From NCBI RefSeq assembly GCF_014217685.1, contig NZ_CP043653.1:62001-126000 (forward strand): a stretch of 64,000 bases of DNA, given 5' to 3'. Both the position numbers and the translations under genes were made by a program. The first letter of the stretch is position 1; each line of letters opens with the position of its first letter. Shown piece by piece: positions 43,282-52,665 of this stretch. The DNA is from Glaciihabitans sp. INWT7 (lineage in GTDB: Bacteria > Actinomycetota > Actinomycetes > Actinomycetales > Microbacteriaceae). The notes under the pieces are model-generated. The model was given only the letters and a program-made list of their open reading frames with translations, was not told the DNA's origin and ran no database searches.

Positions 43282-44832
43282 CTAGTGCCCGTCGAGCACG
43301 GCCATCGCGGCATTGTGTCCGCCGAGTCCGCTCACGCCGCCTCCGCGCTGGGCGCCGGCCCCGCACAGCAGGATTCTCTCGTGTGCGGTAGCGACTCCCC
43401 AGCGTTCGGCCGCGGTGCCGAGATCAGCCGAGTCCTCGGCGAAAGGCCAGGACAGCGGGGCGTGGAAGATGTTGCCCCCGGGGAGGCCGAGGGCGGCCTC
43501 GAGGTCGTGGGTGGTCTTCGTCTCGATGCAGGGGCGGCCCGCGGCATCCCTGAGCAGCAGCGATTCGATAGGCTCCGCGAGCACGCTGTCGAGGGAGTCG
43601 ATCACGGCGCGTTCGAGAGCGGCACGCACGCTCCCGTTCGATCCGGGGGTGACGAGTCGATGCGGGGTGTGGAGCCCGAAGACGGTGAGAGTCTGCGCAC
43701 CGGAGGCGGACAGCTCCGGGGAGAGGATGCTCGGATCGGTGAGTGAATGGCAGTAGATCTCCGCCGGAAGCGGGCTCGGGATGTCGCCGCCCGCCGCCGA
43801 CCGGAACGCGCGGTCGAGCTGGTCGTAGCCCTCGTTGATGTGGAAGGTGCCGCCGAATGCCGCGGCCGGATAGATCGACGCGTCACGGAGGCGGGGCAGT
43901 CGGCGCAGCAACAGGTTGACCTTCACCTGGGCGCCCTCCACCGGCTCGCCGGGCTCGCCGAGCAGGCGGGAGAGCACGCTCGGGGCGACGTTCGAGAGCA
44001 CGGTGCCGGCGTTCACGAGGTGCTCGTCATCGCCATGGCGATAGCGCACGGCGCCATCCGGGGTGATCGTGAGCACTTCGGCGCCGGTGATCATGGTCGC
44101 ACCGGCTGCGCGGGCCGCACCGGCCAGGGCGCTGGTGACCGCTCCCATGCCGCCGACCGGAACGTCCCAGTCCCCGGTTCCGCCACCGATCACGTGGTAG
44201 AGGAAGCAGCGGTTGGCGGCGAGGGTCTCGTCGTGCGCGGGAGCGAAGGTGCCGATGAGCGCATCCGTCAGCACGACTCCGCGCACGAGGTCGTCGTCGA
44301 AGCTGCGCTCGATGACCTCGCCGATGGGGCGCTCGATGAAGTCGATCCAGTGCGTGTCATCCACTAGGCGTCGCAGTTCGGAGCGGCGAAGCAGGGGCTC
44401 GGTCAGGGTGGGGAACACGGCTCGGGCCAGCGCGCCGGTTCGGCCGTAGAAGGCCTGCCAGGCGTCGAAGTCGGCTCCGAGCGACTCGAACGAGCGGCGT
44501 GTGGCCGCGGCATCGCCGTTGTCCACGAGCAGTCCACGGTCGGTGCCGGGAAGTGGGGTGTAAGAGCTGTAGCGACGCCGCTCGAGCCGGATGTCCAGTC
44601 CGAGATCCCGGATGACGGAAGATGGCAACAGGCTGACGAGGTAGGAGTAGCGAGAAAGCCGCGCGTCGATCCCCTCGAAGGCCTGCGCCGAGACGGCGGC
44701 GCCTCCCAGCTGACCGAGTTTCTCGAGAACTGTTACCGAACGCCCCGACTGGGCGAGATAGGCCGCAGCGACGAGTCCGTTGTGGCCACCGCCGACGATG
44801 ACGACGTCTTGCATGCTCGTCGTGCTGCTCAT
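43282..44832 (-). CDS. phytoene desaturase-like FAD oxidoreductase (PYROXD2-type)
   Basis: A 516-residue flavin amine-oxidase/phytoene-desaturase-superfamily protein. VVIVGGGHNGLVAAAYLA is the FAD site, VLEKLGQLGGAAVS follows, and LCGAGAQRGGGVSGLGGHNAAM closes the site at the C-terminus. No other carotenoid genes are nearby, and the protein is closer to PYROXD2-like oxidoreductases than to CrtI. Candidate starts are 44847, 44832 and 44814; I chose ATG 44832. Confidence 0.85.
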   Translation of the reverse strand: MSSTTSMQDVVIVGGGHNGLVAAAYLAQSGRSVTVLEKLGQLGGAAVSAQAFEGIDARLSRYSYLVSLLPSSVIRDLGLDIRLERRRYSSYTPLPGTDRGLLVDNGDAAATRRSFESLGADFDAWQAFYGRTGALARAVFPTLTEPLLRRSELRRLVDDTHWIDFIERPIGEVIERSFDDDLVRGVVLTDALIGTFAPAHDETLAANRCFLYHVIGGGTGDWDVPVGGMGAVTSALAGAARAAGATMITGAEVLTITPDGAVRYRHGDDEHLVNAGTVLSNVAPSVLSRLLGEPGEPVEGAQVKVNLLLRRLPRLRDASIYPAAAFGGTFHINEGYDQLDRAFRSAAGGDIPSPLPAEIYCHSLTDPSILSPELSASGAQTLTVFGLHTPHRLVTPGSNGSVRAALERAVIDSLDSVLAEPIESLLLRDAAGRPCIETKTTHDLEAALGLPGGNIFHAPLSWPFAEDSADLGTAAERWGVATAHERILLCGAGAQRGGGVSGLGGHNAAMAVLDGH

Positions 44833-44968
44833 TCGCCGGCGCTGCAACGGGTGGGGCAGCGGGTGCTCGAAGGGAGGGCTGCAGAAGGATCGGCCATGAA
44901 GCCGATCCTACGAGGGCCCGCGCGGGTTCGACCACGGAGGAGATCCGAAAGGCACCCCCGAACTGGGC

Positions 44969-44988
44969 TGTATCAACTGATTGATACA
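44969..44988. promoter_or_regulatory. palindromic operator, likely YtrA/GntR site
   Basis: TGTATCAA and TTGATACA are perfect 8-bp arms around CTGA, 39 bases before the membrane-protein gene whose partner is a GntR regulator. It is the natural autoregulatory site. Confidence 0.65.
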
Positions 44989-45027
44989 TGGGGCAGTGTG
45001 GATCTCACCAACAGAGACGAGCGTGCC

Positions 45028-45966
45028 ATGACACAGAACAACGGACTGATCGTGATCGCGGTGGTGCTCGGGGCGGCCAGTACCCTCGGTCTGTACCTCA
45101 CGTATCGAGTGCGGCCGTTCCAAGATCGCGCGACAGTCGGCGTCGACAGTGTGTGGGATGCCCGACGGGTCACGCGGGCGGCAGTCCTCCGTATCGGTGT
45201 CGTCGTGGGAACGAGCGCCTTCTTGTTCGTGGCATTGATCTGGCTGGCCCTCGCCCTTCCCGCTCTCCTCGCCGTGCCGGCGCTCATCGCGCCCGGGATG
45301 TCCGTGGCCTTCGGCCTTGTGCTTTCGGCGGTACTCCCCGTTCCTCGCCATCCAGAGCCCAGTTCCCGGAGCGCGTCGCTCGAACCACGCCGTTTCTGGA
45401 CCTTCGGGTCACCAGGGATGCTCGCTCTGCTCCTTTTCGTTGCGGCTGCGCTTGTTGCATTAGTCATCGCTGATGCCTCCTCCGCCGGTTCGATCGCGGG
45501 CGGGGCGCGCTTCTCCCGTTCGTACTGGACGATCGCGACCGCCCTCGTGGCGATGGCCGTCGTCCTGGTCGCCGCCACACTCTTCGCCCTGGCTCGTCTG
45601 GCAGCGGCGCCCTTCTTCCCGACTCCCGACCTGCTGAAAGTGGACCGGCGCCTGCGCCTTCTCACCGCGCGGACGATCACGTCGATCACCTTCGCCGTTC
45701 TTCTCGCCTATCTCGGAACTGTCGCCGCCACTATGGGAAGTCGCGTCAGCAACTTGGCGCAGGTATCGATCTCGGATGGCAGACCGGACCGGCTCGCGGC
45801 AATCTTCGGACCTGTTCTGGAAGGTGTCGCTATTGCGGCAATCGCCGCATCGATCGCGAGCCTGATCGCTGCTATCGTGCTGACGCTCGCGATGGGCCGA
45901 GGGCGAGCCACGTCTGCGGGTACCGACGAATCTGGCGCGGATGCCGTCGCGACGGTGGCGTCGTGA
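45028..45966 (+). CDS. multi-span membrane protein co-transcribed with GntR regulator
   Basis: A 312-residue membrane protein with about seven hydrophobic segments (first LIVIAVVLGAASTLGLYLTY, last IAAIAASIASLIAAIVLTLA). It belongs to no family I can name, though proteins with similar layout (DUF1648-like) often pair with YtrA regulators. The ATG has only a weak GAGACGAG site. The stop overlaps the GTG of the regulator. A role in sensing or export of an envelope-active compound is plausible but unproven. Confidence 0.75.
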   Translation: MTQNNGLIVIAVVLGAASTLGLYLTYRVRPFQDRATVGVDSVWDARRVTRAAVLRIGVVVGTSAFLFVALIWLALALPALLAVPALIAPGMSVAFGLVLSAVLPVPRHPEPSSRSASLEPRRFWTFGSPGMLALLLFVAAALVALVIADASSAGSIAGGARFSRSYWTIATALVAMAVVLVAATLFALARLAAAPFFPTPDLLKVDRRLRLLTARTITSITFAVLLAYLGTVAATMGSRVSNLAQVSISDGRPDRLAAIFGPVLEGVAIAAIAASIASLIAAIVLTLAMGRGRATSAGTDESGADAVATVAS

Positions 45967-46310
45967 TCGTCGTCGACCAGACGAGCCCGACAGCTCCGTT
46001 CGATCAAATCAGGGGGCAGATCGCCGACCTCATCCGCTCGGGCGAACTGGCCGCGACCACGCGACTTCCTTCGATACGGCAACTGGCCGGTGACCTGGGT
46101 GTGGCGCCAGGAACAGTCGCGAGGGCCTACGGACAACTTGAGACCGCGGGCCTCATCGTAGTGACCCGCTCGGGAGCTCGGGTTGGTACAGGACTGCAAC
46201 TGGATGTGGACTTCCGCAACGCGGCGAGGTTGTTCGTCGACGCTGCGCGGTCGCGATCACTCACCATCGAAGACGCGCTGGGAACCATTCGGGCGAGTTG
46301 GAATCCTTGA
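45963..46310 (+). CDS. YtrA-subfamily GntR regulator
   Basis: A 115-residue GntR protein of the short YtrA type: winged helix only, with PFDQIRGQIADLIRSGEL and TRLPSIRQLAGDLGVAPGTVARAYGQLE, plus a ~45-residue helical tail for dimerisation. YtrA regulators usually control a neighbouring transporter or membrane protein, matching the gene just upstream. Starts at GTG overlapping the preceding stop. Confidence 0.9.
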   Translation: MIVVDQTSPTAPFDQIRGQIADLIRSGELAATTRLPSIRQLAGDLGVAPGTVARAYGQLETAGLIVVTRSGARVGTGLQLDVDFRNAARLFVDAARSRSLTIEDALGTIRASWNP

Positions 46311-46329
46311 CTCCCCGCATCCTGATCCG

Positions 46330-46689
46330 CTACCACCGCTGTTCCATCAACCTTTCCTGCCAGTCGCCGGGCACCCGCTCTGCCGGACCGGGGGTGGACT
46401 GGGCGACCGGATGACTCTCGGGGGGAGCGAGCTCCGGGCCCTCGAAGGTCTCTGAAGTCGCGTAGCTGTAGAACCAGCTCTCGCCGGGCTCGAATGAGCG
46501 GATGACCAGATGCCCCGAGGCTTTCGCGTGCGCGGTGGCGTGGCGGCCGAGCGAATCGTCGCAGCATCCGATGTGGCCGCAGGTGGCGCACCGTCGCAGA
46601 TGGAACCACCAGCTCTCCGACGCCTCGCACTCGACGCAGCCGGTCGAGCTCGGTGCCGCCGTCGGATCGATAGAACTCGTATCGCTCAT
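46330..46689 (-). CDS. UBP-type zinc-finger protein
   Basis: A 119-residue protein with a ZnF-UBP domain (residues ~18-80): CVECEASESWWFHLRRC, CGHIGCCDDSLGRH and HAKASGHLVIRSF contain the cysteines and histidines. In eukaryotes the domain binds ubiquitin C-termini; in actinobacteria its role is unknown. The tail is Pro/Glu-rich. ATG 46689 is six bases after a CACAAT box, and the gene is divergent from putA. Confidence 0.85.
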   Translation of the reverse strand: MSDTSSIDPTAAPSSTGCVECEASESWWFHLRRCATCGHIGCCDDSLGRHATAHAKASGHLVIRSFEPGESWFYSYATSETFEGPELAPPESHPVAQSTPGPAERVPGDWQERLMEQRW

Positions 46690-46740
46690 GCATTCATTGT
46701 GGACCCGCAGGCCCCGCCCCGCCCCAAGTAGTCTCGATAC

Positions 46741-49700
46741 ATGCTTTCGCCCGCTGCCGATTCGCCCGTGAGCCCCGATCCGCTCGCCGCAGAGGCCGTG
46801 GCCACCGTGCGTCGCTGGCTCGCCGAGAGTGCGGATGTCGCTCCCGACCGTTCGGCGGAGCGTCTCGCCAGCGTGCTCAAGGATCCGCGCGGACTCGACT
46901 TCACCATCGGATTCGTCGATCGTGTGGTGCGCGCCGAGGACCTGCGGGTCGCCGGACGCAACCTGGAGAAGCTCTCCCGGGCGATCCCGGCGTTCCTGCC
47001 CTGGTACATGCGCATCGCGATTCAGCTTGGCGGGGGCTTTGCTCCGCTCATCCCGTGGCCGATCGTGCCCATCGCCCGGCGGGTGCTGCGCGGGATGGTG
47101 AGTCATCTCATCCTGGATGCGAGCCCACGGCAGCTCGACCGCAGCATGCGGCAGCTGCGCCGCTCGGGCATCCGCCTCAATCTCAACCTGCTCGGAGAAG
47201 CGGTGCTCGGAGATGAGGAGGCCGATCGCCGCCTCGCCGGCACGATCGACCTGCTCGGCCGCGACGATGTGGACTACGTCTCCATCAAGGTGTCGTCCGT
47301 GTCGAGTCAGCTCTCGATGTGGTCGTTCAACGAGACGGTGGAGCGGGTCGTGAAACGGCTCACCCCCCTCTACGAACTCGCCGCCGCATCCCCCACCACC
47401 AAGTTCATCAATCTGGACATGGAGGAGTTCCGCGACCTCGACCTCACCATCGCGGTGTTCCGGCGCATCCTCGAACAGCCGAAGCTCACGACCCTGGAAG
47501 CCGGCATCGTGCTCCAGGCGTACCTGCCGGATGCGCTGGAGGCGATGCAGGGCCTCACCGCCTGGGCGATCGAGCGACGGGCGGCGGGCGGGGCCGGCAT
47601 CAAGGTTCGCGTCGTCAAGGGGGCCAACCTCGCGATGGAGCACGTGGATGCCGCCGTTCACGGCTGGCCGCTCGCCACCTGGGGCGCGAAAAGAGACACC
47701 GACGCCAACTACAAGCGCGTGCTGGACTGGTCGTTTCTGCCGGCGCGCACCGATGCGGTGAGGATCGGTGTCGCCGGTCACAACTTGTTCGACATCGCGT
47801 GGGCCTGGCTTCTTGCCAAGCAGCGCAAGGTGGAGACCCGGGTGGAGTTCGAGATGCTGCTCGGAATGGCCACCGGACAGGCGGATGCCGTGAGGCGCGA
47901 CGTCGGCGGACTCCTGCTCTACACCCCGGTGGTGCATCCCGGTGAGTTCGACTCGGCCATTTCTTATCTCATCCGACGCCTCGAGGAGAACGCGTCGAGC
48001 GAGAACTTCATGTCGGGAGTCTTCGAGCTTGCCGGTGATCCCGCGATCTTCGACCGGGAGGCCGACCGATTCGTCGCCTCCCTCGAACAGCTGGCGGAAG
48101 AGCAGCAGTCCGGATTCGTTCCGGCCTCCCATCGGGTGCAGGACCGGCGCCTCCCGGTGCCGATCGCGCCCGTCGACACGGCGCCGCGCGTGTTCGCCAA
48201 CGAGGCCGACACCGATCCGTCGATCGCGGCCAATCGTGCGTGGGGGCGCGAGATCCTGTCCCGCATCGCATCCTCGACACTCGGCGAGGCCACCGTTGCC
48301 GCCGCCCGGATCACCGGGCTTCCTGCCCTCGAGGGCGTGGTCACCGCCACCGCGCGCGCCGGGGAGAGCTGGGGACAACGTCGGTCGGACACTCGCGCGA
48401 CAGTGCTGCACAGCGCCGGGGAAGCGCTCGCCGCGGCCCGCGCCGAGCTGATCGAGGTGATGGCGAGCGAGACCGGGAAGACGATCTCCGAGGGCGACGT
48501 CGAGGTGAGCGAGGCCGTGGACTTCGCGCACTACTACGCGGAACGCGCCCGCGAGCTCGACAGGGTCGCCGACGCCGAATTCGAGCCGTCCCGCCTGATC
48601 GTGGTGACACCGCCATGGAATTTCCCCGTCGCCATTCCGGCCGGGTCGGTGCTCGCGGCTCTCGCCTCGGGTGCCGGCGTGATCATCAAGCCGGCCCCGC
48701 AGGCGCGCCGCAGTGCAGCCGTGATGGTCGAAGCGCTCTGGGCCGGAGGGGTTCCCCGCGACGTGCTCGCCCTCGTAGATCTCGACGAGGCTGATCTCGG
48801 TCGTGAGCTGGTGTCGCATCCCTCGGTGGATCGCGTGATCCTCACGGGAGCGTGGGAGACGGCACGGCTGTTCCGTTCCTGGCGCCCCGACCTCCCGCTG
48901 CTTGCGGAGACGAGCGGCAAGAACGCGATCATCGTGACCCCGAGCGCCGACCTCGACCTCGCGGTGGCGGATGTCGTGAAGAGCGCCTTCGGCCATGCGG
49001 GCCAGAAGTGCTCGGCCGCATCCCTCGTGATCCTGGTCGGGTCGGTCGCCACGTCGCAGCGTTTCCGCCGGCAGCTCCTCGACTCGGTGAGCACTCTTCG
49101 CGTGGGATATCCCCAGGAGGCCACCACGGTGATGGGGCCCATCGTCGAACCGGCGCACGGCAAGCTCCGCGCGGCCCTCACCACTCTCGGTGCTGGCGAG
49201 TCCTGGCTGCTGGCGCCCCGTTCGTTGGATGAGAGCGGCACACTCTGGTCGCCGGGCGTCAAGGACGGGGTGACAGCCGGATCGGAATTCCACCTCACCG
49301 AGTACTTCGGCCCGGTGCTCGGGATCATGCGAGCCGACACGCTGGAGCAGGCGATCGCCCTGCAGAACGCACCGGCCTACGGCCTCACGGCGGGCATCCA
49401 TTCACTCGATGCCGCGGAGATCGCGCTCTGGATCGACTCTGTGCAGGCGGGCAACCTCTACGTCAACCGGGGCATCACGGGAGCGGTCGTGCGCCGACAG
49501 CCCTTCGGCGGCTGGAAGCGGTCGACGGTCGGGGCCAGCGCAAAGGCCGGCGGGCCGAACTACCTTCTCACCCTCGGGGAATGGCGGCCGATGTTCGCCG
49601 AGCCGGGCCGGACGGCGATCCTCAAGGGGCTCAGCGAGGCGGTGTCGCGGGTGATCGAGGCCGCGCAGCAGGGCATGGAGTTTCTCGAGTTCGATCGCGT

Positions 49701-50232
49701 TCGCGCCGGTGCCACCAGCGACCAGCAGGCCTGGGTGGAGGAATACGGCACCGTCAAGGACGTCTCCGGGCTCGGTGTCGAACGAAACGTCTTCCGTTAC
49801 CGTGCGGTGCCGGTGACGGTGCGCCTGGCGGAGGGGGCCTCCCCTGCCCAGCTCGTTCGCACGATAGTGGCGGCGACACGGGCGGGCGCTTCGCTCTCGA
49901 TCAGTTCCGCGGTGCCGGTCGCTGCCGCACTCGTGCGCCTGTTCGGCTCTGCGGTGCCGCCGCTCACTGTCGAGTCCGTGGTCGTGGAGTCGGACGCCCG
50001 CTGGCATTCCCGATTGCAGGGGGAGGCCCGGCCGAGTCGCATCCGACTGCTCGGCGGCGACCGTCTCACGCTCGCCACCGTGCTCGACGGCGATCCGGAT
50101 GTCGCGATCTACGCCGGTCCGGTGACCACCTCCGGGCGGATCGAGCTGCTGCCGTTCCTGCACGAACAGGCCATCAGCATGACCGCCCACCGCTTCGGCA
50201 ATCCCGACCCGTCCACCTTCGTGGCGCTCTAG
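46741..50232 (+). CDS. putA: bifunctional proline dehydrogenase/L-glutamate gamma-semialdehyde dehydrogenase
   Basis: A 1163-residue PutA that oxidises proline to P5C with FAD and then glutamate semialdehyde to glutamate with NAD+. The proline dehydrogenase barrel covers residues ~80-420 (VSIKVSSVSSQL, VRVVKGANLAMEH, WGAKRDTDANYKRV). The aldehyde dehydrogenase spans ~480-970, with Glu723 in LLAETSGKNA and Cys757 in GHAGQKCSAAS. A C-terminal ~180-residue domain follows. There is no DNA-binding domain. ATG 46741 is six bases after a TAGTCT box, so probably leaderless. It also serves the P5C made by RocD. Confidence 0.95.
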   Translation: MLSPAADSPVSPDPLAAEAVATVRRWLAESADVAPDRSAERLASVLKDPRGLDFTIGFVDRVVRAEDLRVAGRNLEKLSRAIPAFLPWYMRIAIQLGGGFAPLIPWPIVPIARRVLRGMVSHLILDASPRQLDRSMRQLRRSGIRLNLNLLGEAVLGDEEADRRLAGTIDLLGRDDVDYVSIKVSSVSSQLSMWSFNETVERVVKRLTPLYELAAASPTTKFINLDMEEFRDLDLTIAVFRRILEQPKLTTLEAGIVLQAYLPDALEAMQGLTAWAIERRAAGGAGIKVRVVKGANLAMEHVDAAVHGWPLATWGAKRDTDANYKRVLDWSFLPARTDAVRIGVAGHNLFDIAWAWLLAKQRKVETRVEFEMLLGMATGQADAVRRDVGGLLLYTPVVHPGEFDSAISYLIRRLEENASSENFMSGVFELAGDPAIFDREADRFVASLEQLAEEQQSGFVPASHRVQDRRLPVPIAPVDTAPRVFANEADTDPSIAANRAWGREILSRIASSTLGEATVAAARITGLPALEGVVTATARAGESWGQRRSDTRATVLHSAGEALAAARAELIEVMASETGKTISEGDVEVSEAVDFAHYYAERARELDRVADAEFEPSRLIVVTPPWNFPVAIPAGSVLAALASGAGVIIKPAPQARRSAAVMVEALWAGGVPRDVLALVDLDEADLGRELVSHPSVDRVILTGAWETARLFRSWRPDLPLLAETSGKNAIIVTPSADLDLAVADVVKSAFGHAGQKCSAASLVILVGSVATSQRFRRQLLDSVSTLRVGYPQEATTVMGPIVEPAHGKLRAALTTLGAGESWLLAPRSLDESGTLWSPGVKDGVTAGSEFHLTEYFGPVLGIMRADTLEQAIALQNAPAYGLTAGIHSLDAAEIALWIDSVQAGNLYVNRGITGAVVRRQPFGGWKRSTVGASAKAGGPNYLLTLGEWRPMFAEPGRTAILKGLSEAVSRVIEAAQQGMEFLEFDRVRAGATSDQQAWVEEYGTVKDVSGLGVERNVFRYRAVPVTVRLAEGASPAQLVRTIVAATRAGASLSISSAVPVAAALVRLFGSAVPPLTVESVVVESDARWHSRLQGEARPSRIRLLGGDRLTLATVLDGDPDVAIYAGPVTTSGRIELLPFLHEQAISMTAHRFGNPDPSTFVAL

Positions 50233-50364
50233 GGGAGCGGCGGCGACTACCCCCCGAACTGGCGGTCTGTCCCCCATTGTGCCGACACGTCTTGTCCCCA
50301 CATACTCGACGTGGGGGCGCACCAGGTGCGGCCCCGCTGCGGCCGGGAACCCGAGCACGGCCGT

Positions 50365-50392
50365 GGTAACTCGACCGGGTGCGTACCCGAAT
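50365..50392 (+). promoter_or_regulatory. candidate ECF-type promoter of the LAHTG gene
   Basis: GGTAAC (50365-50370) and CCGAAT (50387-50392) are separated by 16 bases, 53 bases before the LAHTG gene start. GGTAAC resembles the ECF -35 core, and CCGAAT resembles the -10 I recall for mycobacterial SigK. An ECF sigma gene lies just after the LAHTG gene. The intergenic stretch also contains a small hairpin (CCCCAC/GTGGGG, 50296-50316). Confidence 0.35.
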
Positions 50393-50445
50393 TGCGCATC
50401 CGGTCGGCTCGAACCCGAAACCCGAAACCTCACCCGAAAGGCGAT

Positions 50446-52512
50446 ATGCGCGCCGCACTGCCCACCTTCCTGGCCCGTTCAGCCGTCACCCGATCCGTCG
50501 CGATCGTCGTGGCGACCGGCCTTTCCGCGGCAACACTCCTGGCCGGAGCGGGCATGTCCACGGTGACCACCGCTGCAGCGGCCACGAGTTGCCAGAGCAC
50601 CACGGCGCTGTCCGACGGCGGATTCGAAGAGCCGGTGATCGCTCCGGCCTCATACCAGATCATGCCTTCGGCGAACGTTCCCGGATGGGAGTCCACAGAT
50701 CCCTCCGGCATCGAGATCTGGTCCACCGGCTTCAACGGCGTGCAGGCCAGCGTGGGCAACCAATTCGCGGAGATCAACGCGACCCAGCCGGGAACGCTGT
50801 ACCAGGATGTCGTGACGACGCCCGGGCAGAGCCTCCAGTGGTCGCTCCTCCACCGCGGTCGAAGCGGCACCGATGTGATGGACGTCGTCATCGGCGCCCC
50901 CGGCGGCACTCTGGCCTCTCAGGGCAACCTGTCTGACGGCACCGAGGCCTGGGGCCGCCACACCGGTGTCTATGTCGTGCCCGCCGGCCAGACATCCACC
51001 CGCTTCGGGTTTCGTGCCGTCTCCACCGCGAACGGCAATGCGAGCGTCGGCAACTTCCTCGACGACATCACCTTCGGCCTCGGGCCCTGTGTCGACACCA
51101 CCGCCGGGGTCACGAACGTGACAGTGCCCGGCGGCGCCGTGCACGTCGGCGACACCCTCGAATACACAGTGACCTCGACGAACAATGGCGGAGGGGCCGC
51201 GATTCTCGCCGCGCTGCAGGACGTGCTCCCGGCCGGCGTTGAGATCGTGCCGGGCTCCCTTCGCGTGATCGGCGCAAACGCCGGGACCAAGTCGGATGCC
51301 GCAGGCGACGACCAGGCAGAGTACGACCCGGCCACCCGCACGGTGATCGGGCGGCTCGGCGCCGGCGCCGGTGCAGCCGCGGGCGGATCGCTCGCGCCGG
51401 GGGAGTCCTCCTCGCTCGTCTTCCGCGTCGTCGTGCTCTCGGCCGCCGCCTTCACCAGCCTCAGTAACCTCGGCACTCTCACCTACACCGACTCCCTCGC
51501 CGGCACGGTCCAGACCTCCGCGGCTCCGGCCGTGGTGACGCCCGTGGGAGCCACCTCCAATCTCGTCGTCACCGAGTCGCTCGACACCGCGGCACCCGTC
51601 GCCGGTTCGTCGCGTCCCACCTACACGGTCACGGTCGCCAACTCCGGACCCCAGTCAGACACCGGAGTCGTGGCGACAGTGACCATTCCGGCTGAGCTGA
51701 GTGACGCTGCGGTGCAGGTCGCAGGAAGCCCGTGCCCGATCGCCGGGGGCGTTGCCCAGTGTGCGATCGGATCCCTCGCTGCCGGCGCAAGCGCCACGAT
51801 CACGATCACCGGCGCGATCACCGGCTCCATCCCGGCTGGCACAGTCGTCACCGTCTCGGCATCCGCCACCGGTGCTGTCTACGAGTCGTCGACGGCGGAC
51901 AACGGCGCGACGGCCAGCGCCACCACCGTCAGCCTCGGGGACCTCTGGGTGACCGGACAGGCCTCGGCCGCCACTGTGCGCGAGGGTGATGACGCCTGGT
52001 TCTCCCTCGTCGTCGGCAACACCGGACCCTCGGATGCCACGGCGATCCTGCTCACCCTCGATGCTCCCGCCGGACTTGTCGCCACTCCCACCGCGGGAGT
52101 CTTCGACCCGACGACGAACCAGTGGGCGCTTCCCGCCCTTGCCTCCGGCGCAACCCAGTCGTTGCTGTTCCGTGGCTCCGCCGCAACGCTCGGTCGGCTC
52201 GCCGCCCGGGTCGTCGTAGCCTCCAGCTCGGTGCAGGACGCCAACCCGGCCAACGACACGGCGGCGGCGTCCATGCTCGTACAGCGCATCGCGCTTCTCG
52301 CGCCGCCCGTCAGCGCGGTCTCGGCCAGCGAGGTCGAGGCGCCGTCGGAGCCCTCCTCCGCACCGGGAACCGCGCTCGCCAACACCTCGGTCTCGAGCGC
52401 GGGCCTCGCGCACACCGGGGCGGATGCCCAGGGCGCGCTCTTCGCCGCGCTGGTGTTGATGCTGGTCGGTTTCGTGATCGTGGCGGCGCGTCGGGTGGGC
52501 AGCCGCCGCTGA
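50446..52512 (+). CDS. secreted DUF11-repeat protein with LAHTG sorting signal
   Basis: A 688-residue surface protein. A long signal peptide (residues 1 to ~45) is followed by a jelly-roll-like N-terminal domain (GGFEEPVI, VPGWESTDPSGIEIW). Three DUF11/CARDB-like beta modules follow (starting near 225, 375 and 500; each with YTVT..N-type and NGA/NPANDT segments). The C-terminus has LAHTG at 654-658, a hydrophobic span and Arg-rich tail, the class E sortase signal. A GAAAGG site precedes ATG 50446. Function unknown; an adhesin or wall scaffold is suggested. Confidence 0.82.
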   Translation: MRAALPTFLARSAVTRSVAIVVATGLSAATLLAGAGMSTVTTAAAATSCQSTTALSDGGFEEPVIAPASYQIMPSANVPGWESTDPSGIEIWSTGFNGVQASVGNQFAEINATQPGTLYQDVVTTPGQSLQWSLLHRGRSGTDVMDVVIGAPGGTLASQGNLSDGTEAWGRHTGVYVVPAGQTSTRFGFRAVSTANGNASVGNFLDDITFGLGPCVDTTAGVTNVTVPGGAVHVGDTLEYTVTSTNNGGGAAILAALQDVLPAGVEIVPGSLRVIGANAGTKSDAAGDDQAEYDPATRTVIGRLGAGAGAAAGGSLAPGESSSLVFRVVVLSAAAFTSLSNLGTLTYTDSLAGTVQTSAAPAVVTPVGATSNLVVTESLDTAAPVAGSSRPTYTVTVANSGPQSDTGVVATVTIPAELSDAAVQVAGSPCPIAGGVAQCAIGSLAAGASATITITGAITGSIPAGTVVTVSASATGAVYESSTADNGATASATTVSLGDLWVTGQASAATVREGDDAWFSLVVGNTGPSDATAILLTLDAPAGLVATPTAGVFDPTTNQWALPALASGATQSLLFRGSAATLGRLAARVVVASSSVQDANPANDTAAASMLVQRIALLAPPVSAVSASEVEAPSEPSSAPGTALANTSVSSAGLAHTGADAQGALFAALVLMLVGFVIVAARRVGSRR

Positions 52513-52665
52513 TCGGGGCGGTGATCCAGCACTTTCCCAGCAGATCCGGCGCTGCGGCCGCGTCATAGTGCCGAGCGTCGGCGATCTCTTCGGGTATCCG
52601 GACCGCGCCTAATCGTGCCTCGATCAGTGCTCGGCTTTCGGCTCACCCCCGAAACGGAGACGCTC

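Noticed and set aside
41234-43366. Long minus-strand frame across the glycosylase and thioesterase genes
   Set aside because: Antisense to two good plus-strand genes and overlapping trhO in another frame; composition typical of a shadow.
46330-49401. A 1000-codon open frame on the minus strand opposite putA
   Set aside because: Its upstream part is the antisense of putA and its composition is that of a GC-rich shadow frame; only the last 119 residues (UBP zinc finger) are a real gene.
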